From assembly GCF_900103405.1 (NCBI RefSeq), contig NZ_FNHX01000005.1, positions 250,845 to 314,844 of the forward strand: 64,000 nt of DNA. The letters are read 5' to 3'. This document shows, one piece after another, positions 48,831 to 56,641 of the stretch. The notes under the pieces are model-generated. The model made no database searches, was not told where the DNA came from, and saw only the letters and a list, made by a program, of their open reading frames with translations. This DNA is from Polaromonas sp. JS666. Lineage in GTDB: Bacteria; Pseudomonadota; Gammaproteobacteria; Burkholderiales; Burkholderiaceae_C. Numbering within the stretch: the stretch's first letter is position 1; each line of letters opens with the position of its first letter. The translations under genes and the position numbers were made by a program.

Positions 48831-49727
48831 TTATTGAACCGGTAACTGCTTGATGTCTGCGATTAATTGAATCTGCTGCAGATACTCTGCACGGGTCTTC
48901 GCCAGCCACCGGACAACAGTCGCATTGTCAAGAAGGCTCTTGATGTAGGTCTTGATAATCACAAGTTGCAAATTGGCTGGGCCATAACCCTCTTCCAAGA
49001 GCTTAGTATCAGCTTGGACTGCAGCTAGTTCACGCTCGAGACGCTGCAGTGTCTCCGTCATACCGCTTCGTCGCATCTTAATGGCAGCTTCCTCTACCAA
49101 TTGGTCAGGCGCAGAGCCCTGCAGCATGGCAAAAACGAGTTTTAGCGAGTAATTATTTAGATTATTCATCGTCTGCGCTACGTCAATTTGTCGAAAGGGC
49201 TTCATCTGCCGGAGAGAACTGAATACTCCCATCGGCACTGGCTTGTCGGCCAGCAAAGTAATAGCTTCGTTGCAAACTCCATTCAACAATTTAAAGCGCT
49301 GATGAATAGCATCCTCAGAAATACCCAGCGCATCGGAAAGACGTTTTACGGAAACACCTCGCTCCGCTGCCCTGACGATCATCTTGTGCTCTTGAATCGT
49401 GGATAACCGGTTAACTCGCTTGTTATAGGTATAGCCTTCGTCATCTGTGGAAATCAGACATAGAACCGTTTTGGCCGCAAGGTCACGCAGTGCTTCTAAA
49501 CGCATTCGTCCATCCAACACGAGAAATGTTCCGGCCAACTCTTTGTTTTGCGTAACGACGATGGGCTCGACTAGCCCAATGGCGTGTACTGAAGATCGGA
49601 TCTGTAGATATTTTGCCGTTCCCTTGAGGCCTGGAGGCAATGGGGTTGTCACATGAAGAAGGTCTAGCGGAATCTCTACGCAGTCACGTTCGAAACCCAA
49701 TCGAACTGGCTTTGGTACTTTGCTCAT
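48831..49727 (-). CDS. ParB/RepB-like protein (third gene of recombinase cassette)
   Basis: 298 residues. A ParB N-terminal domain is indicated by IPLDLLHVTTPLPP, IGLVEPIVVTQNKE and FLVLDGRMRLEALRDL (residues about 15-85; DGRxRLEAL is the phosphate/CTP-region box). A helix-turn-helix follows (SVKRLSDALGISEDAIHQRF, near 125), then an all-helical C-terminal half resembling plasmid RepB partition proteins. It overlaps the upstream ParB gene by 4 nt. With no ParA, plasmid partition is unlikely; a role in recombination is inferred. The sequence is AT-richer than the backbone. Confidence 0.8.
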   Translation of the reverse strand: MSKVPKPVRLGFERDCVEIPLDLLHVTTPLPPGLKGTAKYLQIRSSVHAIGLVEPIVVTQNKELAGTFLVLDGRMRLEALRDLAAKTVLCLISTDDEGYTYNKRVNRLSTIQEHKMIVRAAERGVSVKRLSDALGISEDAIHQRFKLLNGVCNEAITLLADKPVPMGVFSSLRQMKPFRQIDVAQTMNNLNNYSLKLVFAMLQGSAPDQLVEEAAIKMRRSGMTETLQRLERELAAVQADTKLLEEGYGPANLQLVIIKTYIKSLLDNATVVRWLAKTRAEYLQQIQLIADIKQLPVQ

Positions 49728-50620
49728 GGAAAAAATCCTTCACGGTGAGCTAGCTCCGCTAAAGGTTTAGGGATGCTTGTAAGCTTCTCCGCCGTTAGTA
49801 GCTCACGAAATTCATCATTAGAAAAGAGTTCCTTGAAGATCTGTTGTGCCAAAAGCAGAGCCTCCTGCGTGTGCTCCGCTTTTTTCTGAATCAGTCGGTG
49901 CTTGGCTGTATCTTGTTGATACAGTTCTGCTAGGTCCTCTGGACTCATCGGCGGCTTATTCGATCCGCTTGAGATCGACGTACGGCCTTGCTTTCCATTG
50001 CGCATTCGCTGTTCAAGGATTCTTCTCACAGCGAGAACCTTTCGCCCCTTTATCTCGCCACTCTCGTAAGCGTCCAGCAGAAGTTGCTGGGCTTCGCTAT
50101 CGCTAGAACGGGAAATACTCACGGCCAAATTCAGAGGGATGTGCCCGGCTTCTGTAGCAATTAGCAAGCGTTTTTCCCCGCGCTCCAGCAAGGTCACGAC
50201 ATTTTGAACCCACGATATCTTGTAGCCCAGTTTGGCGCCAATCTCTGAATCGCTGTAACCGCGGTTTCGCAGTGAACGAACCTGTTCGAGTGATTCGTCG
50301 GCCCGTGGTGCTCGGCGTGCAACGTTCTCGACGAGGCTCATTACGTGGCCGGTCTCCTCGTCCACATCAACTATCAGCGCGGCAATCTCAGTTTGCCCCA
50401 ACATCCTGCAGGATTCGAGTCGCCCCTGCCCGCAGATTAGCGCATACGAAGCTTCCCCTGATTCGTGGTTCATGCGGCGCAAGGTGATCGGCCTTTTCAG
50501 TCCAATTTCCTCAATACTATCCGTAATGGTTTGGTGAATTTTGGGATTGCGAACGCGGGGATTAACCACCGAAATAGAGTCAATCGGTATCATCTCTATT
50601 TTTGTAGACGAATGAGTCAA
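49724..50620 (-). CDS. ParB-like protein (second gene of recombinase cassette)
   Basis: 298 residues. ParB family: IPIDSISVVNPRVRNPKIHQ, IGLKRPITLRRM, ALICGQGRLESCRMLG (GxGRLES box), LIVDVDEE and MSLVENVARRAPRADE (the ENxxRR box), then a helix-turn-helix DSEIGAKLGYKISWVQNVVTL near residue 130. The C-terminal half is helical and charged. It shares only the fold, not close sequence, with the gene after it. Overlaps of 4 nt on both sides show translational coupling with recombinase and second ParB. Confidence 0.83.
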   Translation of the reverse strand: MTHSSTKIEMIPIDSISVVNPRVRNPKIHQTITDSIEEIGLKRPITLRRMNHESGEASYALICGQGRLESCRMLGQTEIAALIVDVDEETGHVMSLVENVARRAPRADESLEQVRSLRNRGYSDSEIGAKLGYKISWVQNVVTLLERGEKRLLIATEAGHIPLNLAVSISRSSDSEAQQLLLDAYESGEIKGRKVLAVRRILEQRMRNGKQGRTSISSGSNKPPMSPEDLAELYQQDTAKHRLIQKKAEHTQEALLLAQQIFKELFSNDEFRELLTAEKLTSIPKPLAELAHREGFFP

Positions 50621-52185
50621 ACAATTTCCTCCAGGGGCAGCCGCCCCGCTAGTTGATAAAAAAGTTCCAGAGAACTGGTGCGATAGGAGTCGAGAACAAA
50701 ACCGTTGTCTACCAATGTTGGCAATGCATCCGCCAAGAAATCAATAGCCGGCAACACGTAGTAATCGAAAGCACAGCGATTGAACTGATCCATCCTTGCG
50801 ACCACAGTGATATCAGGGCGAAGGCTGGTATTAAGGCGTAGTCGCCAGCCACACATTCCAGATGGTGTTGATTTATATCGGGCGATTACGAGCGATGCGG
50901 TGAATTCACCATTAATGGTCAGAAGATCCGTCGACGGATCGCATTGCGTCCAGCCTCCGGATCGTCGAATTCGTTCAGTAATTTCTTCGAGCAACTCCGG
51001 ACGCTGTTTCCGAAGGCTTTGGTTGACCTCAAGGTACGTATAGTCTCGCGTTGGCTGATAGCCCACCAACTTGTATGCTCTCAGTAAACTGCCGAATCGA
51101 CTGCGGTATGTTCCACTGGATGGAACGTCGTCATCCTCGTTTATTACGCTCTCCGAAAGTGCCCCATGCTTTTCAAGCGTCTGCTTGAGCAAGTCGAGCA
51201 TTTGTGCGTCATCAAGGTGACCGGAGCGTCGCCCAATAATCGCTTGAACTTGGCGAAATTGGTGTATGGGTACGATGGCCTCGAAGGCGCCGTCTTTGCG
51301 AATCCATGCTCCCGGGGTATTTCTCTGATGCTTAATCTTCAGCTTAAAGGAAGTCCTGTTAAAGACATTGTTGCCAATGTATTTTTCGTTCGTGAGGACT
51401 TGATGAACAGAATCTCGTGTCCACAGCGTGCCTATCTCGAAATGTATGCCATCTCGGTTGAGCACGGATGCGATTACCCGTTCGGGCATCCCGTCTTCGA
51501 GGAAATGTCGATAAATTCGGTGTACGGTTGCCACCTCTTCAGGTGGGCCAGGCACCAGAATCACTCGGTCTGTTTGAATACTTTTCTGTTCTCCACGAGA
51601 TAAAAAACCTTTCACCTCATGGTGCTCGCTAATTAGTTGGCGTCGAAGCCCAAACCCTGGCCGACCTCCTTGACGGTATCCACGCTGCACAAGGTTGCGT
51701 TGTCCAGCGAAGACTTTTACAGAAAGTTCGCGGCTGTATTCCGCAGCCATGCTCCGCTTGATGCCAATAAAAACCGTTGAGGGCATCGAGCCGTCATTGT
51801 TAAACGGCTCAGCGCAGTAGATCACGCGAATTCCACGGCTTTTGCACATGTACTCATACACGGCTGCTTCGTCCGGATCAGGAAAGCGACCCCATCGACT
51901 TATGTCATATACCAGCACGGCAGAGAAATCAGGCTTCGGCTGTTGCACGTCGCGCAACAATTGTTGAAGACCGCTTCTTCCTTTGAGGTTTAGGCCGCTT
52001 TTACCTGAGTCTGCATATGTGCGGATGATCCGCATATTGCGATGGGCTGCATATTCGGCGATTGCGGCTCCTTGGTTCTCTGTGGAGTACTTCTGATGTT
52101 CCGTGGACATGCGGACGTACTGAACAACCGAGACTTCCTCAGTGTCGAATTTGTTAGCGTCTTCATTTCGTATCGCATCTCCCAC
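50617..52185 (-). CDS. Large serine recombinase (first gene of recombinase cassette)
   Basis: 522 residues from GTG at 52185, with GGAG seven bases upstream. The resolvase catalytic domain (about residues 18-165) has YVRMSTEHQ with catalytic Ser27, ADSGKSGLNLKGRSGLQQLL and LVYDISRWGRFPD. A recombinase domain follows (RGYRQGGRPGFGLRRQL, LTNEKYIGNNVFNRTSFK). No Cys-rich zinc ribbon is seen; instead the C-terminal 200 residues form an unassigned region. It heads an operon with two ParB-like genes. Its own attachment sites could not be found by eye. Confidence 0.87.
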   Translation of the reverse strand: MGDAIRNEDANKFDTEEVSVVQYVRMSTEHQKYSTENQGAAIAEYAAHRNMRIIRTYADSGKSGLNLKGRSGLQQLLRDVQQPKPDFSAVLVYDISRWGRFPDPDEAAVYEYMCKSRGIRVIYCAEPFNNDGSMPSTVFIGIKRSMAAEYSRELSVKVFAGQRNLVQRGYRQGGRPGFGLRRQLISEHHEVKGFLSRGEQKSIQTDRVILVPGPPEEVATVHRIYRHFLEDGMPERVIASVLNRDGIHFEIGTLWTRDSVHQVLTNEKYIGNNVFNRTSFKLKIKHQRNTPGAWIRKDGAFEAIVPIHQFRQVQAIIGRRSGHLDDAQMLDLLKQTLEKHGALSESVINEDDDVPSSGTYRSRFGSLLRAYKLVGYQPTRDYTYLEVNQSLRKQRPELLEEITERIRRSGGWTQCDPSTDLLTINGEFTASLVIARYKSTPSGMCGWRLRLNTSLRPDITVVARMDQFNRCAFDYYVLPAIDFLADALPTLVDNGFVLDSYRTSSLELFYQLAGRLPLEEIV

Positions 52186-52205
52186 TCCTTTGCTCCGTAT
52201 CGATC

Positions 52206-52549
52206 AAAAACTGCATGATCAGATAGCTTGATGTAGGAACGGTGACATGCGAAGAGACACCGCACTTCATACGTGTTAATGGAGCCTTTCAGGCTAGTTG
52301 ATCCAACATGGCGGAGTTCTTTATGGTTAACCTGTGTTGCATCGGCTGTGGCGCCACGCCTACACTACGACGTGTGGGGAACGTGAGGAAAATAATGTGG
52401 CCGCCAATATTTGGGAGCGATCGGCGATGCTAAGGAACGCAGGGGCAGAGTGAGTTGGGAAAACTGCAGTGTCGGCTTGATCAATACTTAGCAGCACCAT
52501 CCGAAGTAAACAGCTACCCAGCTGAAATTTGAAGCACAAAAGGATATCT
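52206..52549. other. Gap without a clear gene between recombinase and next gene
   Basis: About 345 nt, likely holding the leftward promoter of the recombinase operon and one end of its element. I see only short symmetric sequences: GTTGATCCAAC near 52300 and CCTACAC/GTGTGGG at 52359-52378. No direct repeat shared with the far end (48692-48830) longer than about six bases was found. Confidence 0.5.
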
Positions 52550-52735
52550 ATGATTCCAAGCGAAGAATGGCGCCGGACCTTCGTCACGGCCATCCAGCAA
52601 TTTACTGTCGGCGAAGTCGTTAAATTCCGGATGACTGACTGGGCGATCAAGGCCCAGGCAAAGCATGGGCATCGCAACCCGGTTGAAGTGGCTCATGAAG
52701 AGTGGACCAGCGGCAAATGGCCTCCTTCGAACTGA
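52550..52735 (+). CDS. Small conserved-looking protein, 61 aa
   Basis: ATG at 52550 follows AAAAGGA by six bases, a fair ribosome site. The protein MIPSEEWRRTFVTAIQQFTV continues with a WAIKAQAKHGHRNPVEVAHEEW segment. No family is recognised. It overlaps the next candidate in another frame if that one starts at 52665. Confidence 0.55.
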   Translation: MIPSEEWRRTFVTAIQQFTVGEVVKFRMTDWAIKAQAKHGHRNPVEVAHEEWTSGKWPPSN

Positions 52736-52964
52736 AACAGTGCGCGTCTCCTCCTGGGTGCGCTCTGCCGCATTACACACAGCTCTGCATGCCGCAACCT
52801 CGGTTGCGATTCTCTTTGCGTTGTATCTTGTTTACCTTGACTACCACTGGCTGCCTATCGTCATTGTTCTTGTGGTGTTTGTCGTAAATGGTTTTCTAAT
52901 ATTTCGGCAATGGAAGCGAAGGACACTCGCTGATAGAGGGTCCGAGCACCGCCGCCCGGACTAA
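52665..52964 (+). CDS. Putative two-helix membrane protein
   Basis: Up to 99 residues. Two hydrophobic segments (SVAILFALYLVYL and LPIVIVLVVFVVNGFLIF) are followed by a basic tail QWKRR. The N-terminal 24 residues overlap the preceding gene, so the true start may be a GTG at about 52740-52758. No family is recognised; expression is uncertain. Confidence 0.45.
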   Translation: MGIATRLKWLMKSGPAANGLLRTETVRVSSWVRSAALHTALHAATSVAILFALYLVYLDYHWLPIVIVLVVFVVNGFLIFRQWKRRTLADRGSEHRRPD

Positions 52965-52965
52965 C

Positions 52966-53424
52966 TCATATCTGAGATCCATCGTCTGGATCTTCAGGCG
53001 CATCATCATGCGCGGGGTCAAATCCGTTGCTCAGCGCGCGATTGAGCCGCGCAGCGCTACGCTTCATGAGCTTTTCCGTGTCCAGGACGGCCTTGGCGCC
53101 TGGTGGTTTGCACAACCATCGTTCTCTGGAATAGTCGAATTTCGCCTTGAAGGAATTGCGGAATTGGTGCGCTGTGGTGCCCTCGACGGTCATGCCAAGG
53201 CTGTTCATCGCAATAACGGTGGGATTCAGCAGTGCCGGCAGCAACTCGTTGCGAGTGCCTGGCTCCAGCAGCAGGGCCTGCAGATCTGTACGCGGGCCAT
53301 CGGGCCAGCGCCTCCGGATGATCAGCTCACCCCGCTTGGGGCCAGCGCGCAGCGCTTCCACCGGGTCGCCACCCTTGCCGCCGAGAACGTAGACATCGAA
53401 AATCACTGTATGAATATACAGCAA
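52966..53424 (-). CDS. Hypothetical protein under a LexA-type box
   Basis: 152 residues from TTG at 53424; GTG at 53406 is also possible and would start just at the box edge. The protein begins YIHTVIFDVYVLGGKGGDPV; the middle GELIIRRRWPDGPRTDLQAL and VIAMNSLGMTVEGTTAHQFR look ordered, and the tail is acidic. No domain is recognised. A perfect CTGT-N8-ACAG lies over its 5' end and a second one 55 bp upstream, so SOS control is likely. Confidence 0.6.
   Translation of the reverse strand: MLYIHTVIFDVYVLGGKGGDPVEALRAGPKRGELIIRRRWPDGPRTDLQALLLEPGTRNELLPALLNPTVIAMNSLGMTVEGTTAHQFRNSFKAKFDYSRERWLCKPPGAKAVLDTEKLMKRSAARLNRALSNGFDPAHDDAPEDPDDGSQI
53406..53421. promoter_or_regulatory. LexA (SOS) box 1
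   Basis: CTGTATGAATATACAG: perfect match to CTGT-N8-ACAG with an AT-rich spacer. It lies at the 5' end of the leftward hypothetical gene in a divergent promoter region. Confidence 0.75.
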
Positions 53425-53460
53425 AAGTATTCATCGAAGAGGGAATTTCGCGCGTAAATA

Positions 53461-53476
53461 CTGTATTTATGTACAG
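53461..53476. promoter_or_regulatory. LexA (SOS) box 2
   Basis: CTGTATTTATGTACAG, flanked by TA on both sides (TACTGT...ACAGTA, 53459-53478), nearly the E. coli consensus. It is 23 bp before the start of the rightward gene at 53499. Confidence 0.8.
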
Positions 53477-53498
53477 TATCTACGGTAAGATTTCTGCC

Positions 53499-53699
53499 AT
53501 GGAAACGCTTTTACCAACCCAATGGATTGCCCAATGTGCAGAGCGTCTGCATCAGCGCTGGACGACTGTTGATCTCGCGATGCTCGAAGAAGTCGCAATG
53601 GATCTGTGGAAGAACACCGAGTACCGGACGATGGAGCCCATCGAAGCAGCCGCAAGTTGGCTCACGCCAATTGTTGAGCATCCGTCGGAACCTCAGTAA
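53499..53699 (+). CDS. Small protein, 66 aa, LexA-box controlled
   Basis: ATG at 53499; an ATG at 53469 lies inside the LexA box and is unlikely as start. The protein METLLPTQWIAQCAERLHQR continues with TVDLAMLEEVAMDLWKNTEY, helical and acidic. No family is recognised. Because the LexA box is 23 bp upstream, it should be induced by DNA damage together with the divergent gene. Confidence 0.6.
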   Translation: METLLPTQWIAQCAERLHQRWTTVDLAMLEEVAMDLWKNTEYRTMEPIEAAASWLTPIVEHPSEPQ

Positions 53700-53794
53700 C
53701 TCAGGCGCCGGCATCTCGCGATACGCCTCATCCAATTAGAGGAGGCGCCTTCCGTCCCCACCTGTCACCATCTGTGACAAAGGCTGGAGACACC

Positions 53795-54085
53795 ATGAAA
53801 CCGTTCTGCGCGCTCGCGCTGCTACTGGCATGCGGGATAGCCGCCGCTCACTCCGGCGGCACGGATGCGCAGGGCTGTCACACGAACCGCAAGACAGGTG
53901 ACTATCACTGCCACGGGGGCAAGAAAACAGCGGGGGCAGCCCCGGCAACTCCAACGGGTCCAGCCGCACCAGCCGCGGCTCCAGTCACCCCGGCGAAGGG
54001 TGGCGGGCCTACCTGCTATGTAGGACCGCGCGGTGGGACGTACACCATTACCAAAAGCGGTCGGAAGAACTACGCCGGCTGCTAA
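53795..54085 (+). CDS. Small secreted YHYH/Excalibur-like protein
   Basis: 96 residues from ATG at 53795 with CTGGAGA upstream. Signal peptide MKPFCALALLLACGIAAA is followed by HSGGTDAQGCHTNRKTGDYH, a Cys/His motif common after secreted nucleases and in small periplasmic proteins. The tail, after an Ala/Pro linker, reads GPRGGTYTITKSGRKNYAGC and ends in Cys. Likely periplasmic or metal-binding; the function is unknown. Confidence 0.72.
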   Translation: MKPFCALALLLACGIAAAHSGGTDAQGCHTNRKTGDYHCHGGKKTAGAAPATPTGPAAPAAAPVTPAKGGGPTCYVGPRGGTYTITKSGRKNYAGC

Positions 54086-54095
54086 GCGACGCGAT

Positions 54096-54488
54096 ATGAA
54101 GATAGCACTCGCAAGATTTCTGAGCGTTTCTATCGTCGCTTGGTTTTTGCTATTGATGCCAAGGACGGCGCTCGCGCAGAACTTCAACGAAGCGTTCAAC
54201 GCGATAGAGGCTGGATTGTCCAACGACAATTTTTTCACAGGCGAACGGCTATACCGTATTGGTCGCGGACCGCTTTTTACTGGGTATGTTTCCGGAGTTC
54301 TTGACGCTGGGGACCTGGTAGGGGAACCTCAGAAGCGGTACTGTCTCCCGCCGAAGGTCACTAATGGACAGGTGGCGGATGTGGTGTTCAAGTACCTCGA
54401 AGGTACGCCAGAGATTAGGCACCTTGGTGCCAGTCATGCAGTCCGAATGTCGATTCGATCGGCCTGGCCTTGTGCCCCCGCAAAATGA
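54096..54488 (+). CDS. Rap1a/Tai-like exported protein
   Basis: 130 residues from ATG at 54096. Signal peptide ends near MPRTALA. The mature part has YCLPPKVTNGQVADVVFKYL, then HAVRMSIRSAWPCAP: two Cys in the spacing of the Rap1a/Tai family, immunity proteins for type VI secretion amidases that also occur as lone exported proteins. No effector gene is next to it, so an immunity role is only a family inference. It follows the YHYH-like gene by 10 nt. Confidence 0.68.
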   Translation: MKIALARFLSVSIVAWFLLLMPRTALAQNFNEAFNAIEAGLSNDNFFTGERLYRIGRGPLFTGYVSGVLDAGDLVGEPQKRYCLPPKVTNGQVADVVFKYLEGTPEIRHLGASHAVRMSIRSAWPCAPAK

Positions 54489-54545
54489 AAAGATAGAGCA
54501 GTAGTACCGCACCCACTCGGCATGTGGGATACAGGAGAGATGGCT

Positions 54546-54824
54546 ATGAAAACGGTAATTTTGGGTGCCGCGTTGATTCTGACTTCCGTTTGTGCCGACG
54601 CGGCTTGCGTGTGTCGTTGTTCAAATGGTCAAAATCAGCCATTTTGCTCAAATAGCTTAGATCTGCCACCGATTTGCGCGCCGGTGATTTGCCCTATTGC
54701 TCCACCATCCATTGCTCCAATCCAAGCACCTGTGTTACCCCCTCTTGGCACACAAAGTTGCTCGCAGCAACAAGTGCTCAACCCCTATACCGGCCAATAC
54801 CAGTGGCAGACAGTTTGCCGCTAA
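54546..54824 (+). CDS. Small exported Cys/Pro-rich protein
   Basis: 92 residues from ATG at 54546 (AGGAGA eight bases upstream; ATG at 54540 is too close). Signal peptide MKTVILGAALILTSVCADA, then ACVCRCSNGQNQPFCSN and a run of Pro with further Cys, ending LNPYTGQYQWQTVCR. The six or so Cys suggest disulfides in the periplasm. No family is recognised. Confidence 0.65.
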   Translation: MKTVILGAALILTSVCADAACVCRCSNGQNQPFCSNSLDLPPICAPVICPIAPPSIAPIQAPVLPPLGTQSCSQQQVLNPYTGQYQWQTVCR

Positions 54825-54846
54825 TCGATTTCAAGTGGAATGCTGA

Positions 54847-55059
54847 ATGAATATCAAACTTGGCCTTGAACGCATAAGCGTAGTTTGGTGGGGCCTCTGG
54901 GCCGTGCTAGCGCTTCTGACTGGGGCGTCACTGATCTTTTCCAGCGCCAGTGCCGGCGACACGATGATTGGTTTCGTGCTCCTGGGCGCGCTCATCCCAA
55001 TTTACATCGCTCATCGGCTCACATGTTGGATCATCGCCGGATTTTTTGGCTCTAAGTAG
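54847..55059 (+). CDS. Small membrane protein, 70 aa
   Basis: Two hydrophobic segments (VVWWGLWAVLALLTGASLIF and MIGFVLLGALIPIYIAHRL) with a short polar turn. It lies 22 nt after the previous gene and 1 nt before the next, so the three are probably one unit. No function is assigned. Confidence 0.65.
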   Translation: MNIKLGLERISVVWWGLWAVLALLTGASLIFSSASAGDTMIGFVLLGALIPIYIAHRLTCWIIAGFFGSK

Positions 55060-55060
55060 C

Positions 55061-55354
55061 ATGGCTTCCGATGCTTCCGCCCTTGGACTTGCGGCCACTT
55101 CTGCACTGCTCGGGATTGGTGGCGCTTTAGCCGCGTGGAGTTACCAGCTATATACCTACGCTAAGCATGGAATGTGGTTCGGTTATAGCGTTATCGATCT
55201 CGCACGACAGTTTCATGGCGGTGCATGGTTTACCTATCCCTCGGACTGGATAGGAATCTACAAGATACTCGACGCCACAAACGCCGGCCTTGCAATATTC
55301 ATGATCGGTATCGGATTGGCGACCTTGATCATCTCCGGCGCTGATGCAAAGTAA
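55061..55354 (+). CDS. Membrane protein, 97 aa
   Basis: ATG at 55061 directly after the preceding stop. Hydrophobic ends (LGLAATSALLGIGGALAAW and AGLAIFMIGIGLATLIISG) flank a polar loop rich in aromatic residues (FHGGAWFTYPSDWIGIY). No family is recognised. Its 3' end overlaps the start of the broken HNH gene. Confidence 0.65.
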   Translation: MASDASALGLAATSALLGIGGALAAWSYQLYTYAKHGMWFGYSVIDLARQFHGGAWFTYPSDWIGIYKILDATNAGLAIFMIGIGLATLIISGADAK

Positions 55355-56272
55355 AGCCGTCTTGGCAATAGCCCTTCTGAGTGCGATGTGCATGGGGAGA
55401 AGTACAAGCTGTTAGGTCTGCCGCCGAAGTTCTGGCTTTCAAGCGTCACAACCCATGCCCAGCCACCGGAGAGCGCCGCAGCGCCTGTCCAATCTACTGG
55501 GTTGACCCCGACATACCGTATGAAAACTATGTCTCATGGTCACTGTTGAATCACAGCATGATGTTAGGGTACAGCTAGCTTACAGCTCTGCAACCCCTAG
55601 GGCTGCTTCACTGAGCATCGAACTGGCCCGAAAAGCAGTCCAGCTGTATTTACTTCTCTGACCTCCGCCCGAGCGGCACTATCTCCACCGTCTTGACGGA
55701 TGTCAAACCTGCACCCGCGCCCATCACGCGTCATAGTTGCAACGTACCTACCTCCCGGGCTTGGCTTAATTGCTGTGTAAATTCCGCAACTACTTGCACC
55801 GCGAACCGCTGATGCGGCGATGATGAAAAAGCTTGCTGGATCTAGGGAGGTCTGCACACTTCTACCTGCCTCCAGTACGTGGTTCTCCTTTTGGCCGCCA
55901 AAGGGATAGAAGTCCGTGCAGTCGCCACGTTGAGATCCCAAGAGCACAAGTGGACCTCCGGAACGATTCTCCACGGTCAAAGTCGCACTTTCAGGGCCAG
56001 CCACGTTTAGGTAAGGGGGCGCAGTTGCGCAGGCACCGATCAAGACGCACGCGGCTACCGATGCTGCAGTGCGGGAAATGTTTGCGGCAATCCGATTTGT
56101 AAAAATATTCATAGTTAATCTTACAGCGGGCCCGTTATGTACCGGCGGCGCCGATAAGGTAGAAAACATGCAGTGGCTGTCCGTGGTTGACCACAGGGCC
56201 AAGACACGGCAGGATTTGCGGGTGTATCGATATCTGCGAAAAATTCCCCAAGAAATAGTTTTTAAGGGCTGA
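55344..56272 (+). pseudogene. Exported HNH endonuclease, broken by frameshift and insertion
   Basis: The pieces form one gene. ATG at 55344 encodes a signal-like MQSKAVLAIALLSAMC. A +1 shift near 55375-55385 leads to a frame (to 55506) with VLAFKRHNPCPATGERRSAC and then PIYWVD, the usual first half of small HNH nucleases. The second half resumes at about 56129 as GPLCTGGADKVENMQWLSVV, DHRAKTRQDL, and stops at 56272. Between them, where VDH..PLC should join, lie about 620 bp including a leftward lipoprotein gene. The HNH His pair is lost. Dead in its present form. Confidence 0.75.
55597..56112 (-). CDS. Lipoprotein inserted in the HNH gene
   Basis: 171 residues from ATG at 56112 (MNIFTNRIAANISRTAASVA). 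The signal peptide ends in the lipobox IGAC. The mature part, ESATLTVENRSGGPLVLLGS and the Cys-containing core (DCTDFYPFGG, ASSCGIYTAI, GRGCRFDI), looks like a beta-rich periplasmic domain. No family is recognised. CTTACAGC is repeated at 55579-55586 and 56120-56127 around it, possibly a target duplication. Confidence 0.68.
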   Translation of the reverse strand: MNIFTNRIAANISRTAASVAACVLIGACATAPPYLNVAGPESATLTVENRSGGPLVLLGSQRGDCTDFYPFGGQKENHVLEAGRSVQTSLDPASFFIIAASAVRGASSCGIYTAIKPSPGGRYVATMTRDGRGCRFDIRQDGGDSAARAEVREVNTAGLLFGPVRCSVKQP

Positions 56273-56595
56273 TGTCAATGGGGCTAATAAAAGAAAAATG
56301 GAAAGATATTTCCGATGAATTGATCTCTGAAGCAGGTATTCGAGCCTTACACCGGCCGAATGTGGCGCATCGGATATCTTGGAATAGATACGACGCAGGA
56401 CTTCGATCATCAGAATTGGTCGGATTGCCGTGCACGGTGTATGTTATTGACGGTAGTTGCAGTTACGCAATAGGTGACTTTATTGTCGAAGCTCAAAAGG
56501 GTGAATTGATCCACGTATCGCCCGGTGACTACATTTTTGAAGTTGGAAATCTCGGTGTCTCTCTTTATCGAGACTTCATTCTTCCAAAAATGTGA
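56272..56595 (+). CDS. Cupin-like small protein
   Basis: 107 residues from ATG at 56272, overlapping the HNH stop (TGATG). The second half, TVYVIDGSCSYAIGDFIVEA then ELIHVSPGDYIFEVGNLGVS, has the strand-turn pattern of a cupin or jelly-roll. No metal-binding histidines are clear. Function unknown. It has lower GC than the chromosome backbone. Confidence 0.6.
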   Translation: MSMGLIKEKWKDISDELISEAGIRALHRPNVAHRISWNRYDAGLRSSELVGLPCTVYVIDGSCSYAIGDFIVEAQKGELIHVSPGDYIFEVGNLGVSLYRDFILPKM

Positions 56596-56641
56596 GGTAG
56601 TTCAACTAGTCCAGTTGACGAGAAACTCCAAGGAATAGGCC

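Noticed and set aside
51166..51603. 145-codon rightward frame inside the serine recombinase
   Set aside because: The recombinase frame carries catalytic motifs and continuous homology pattern; this one has none.
55579..56127. Calling CTTACAGC a proven 8-bp target duplication
   Set aside because: About 70 extra bases remain between the HNH motif WVD and the left copy, so the exact insert ends are not settled; kept only as a possibility.
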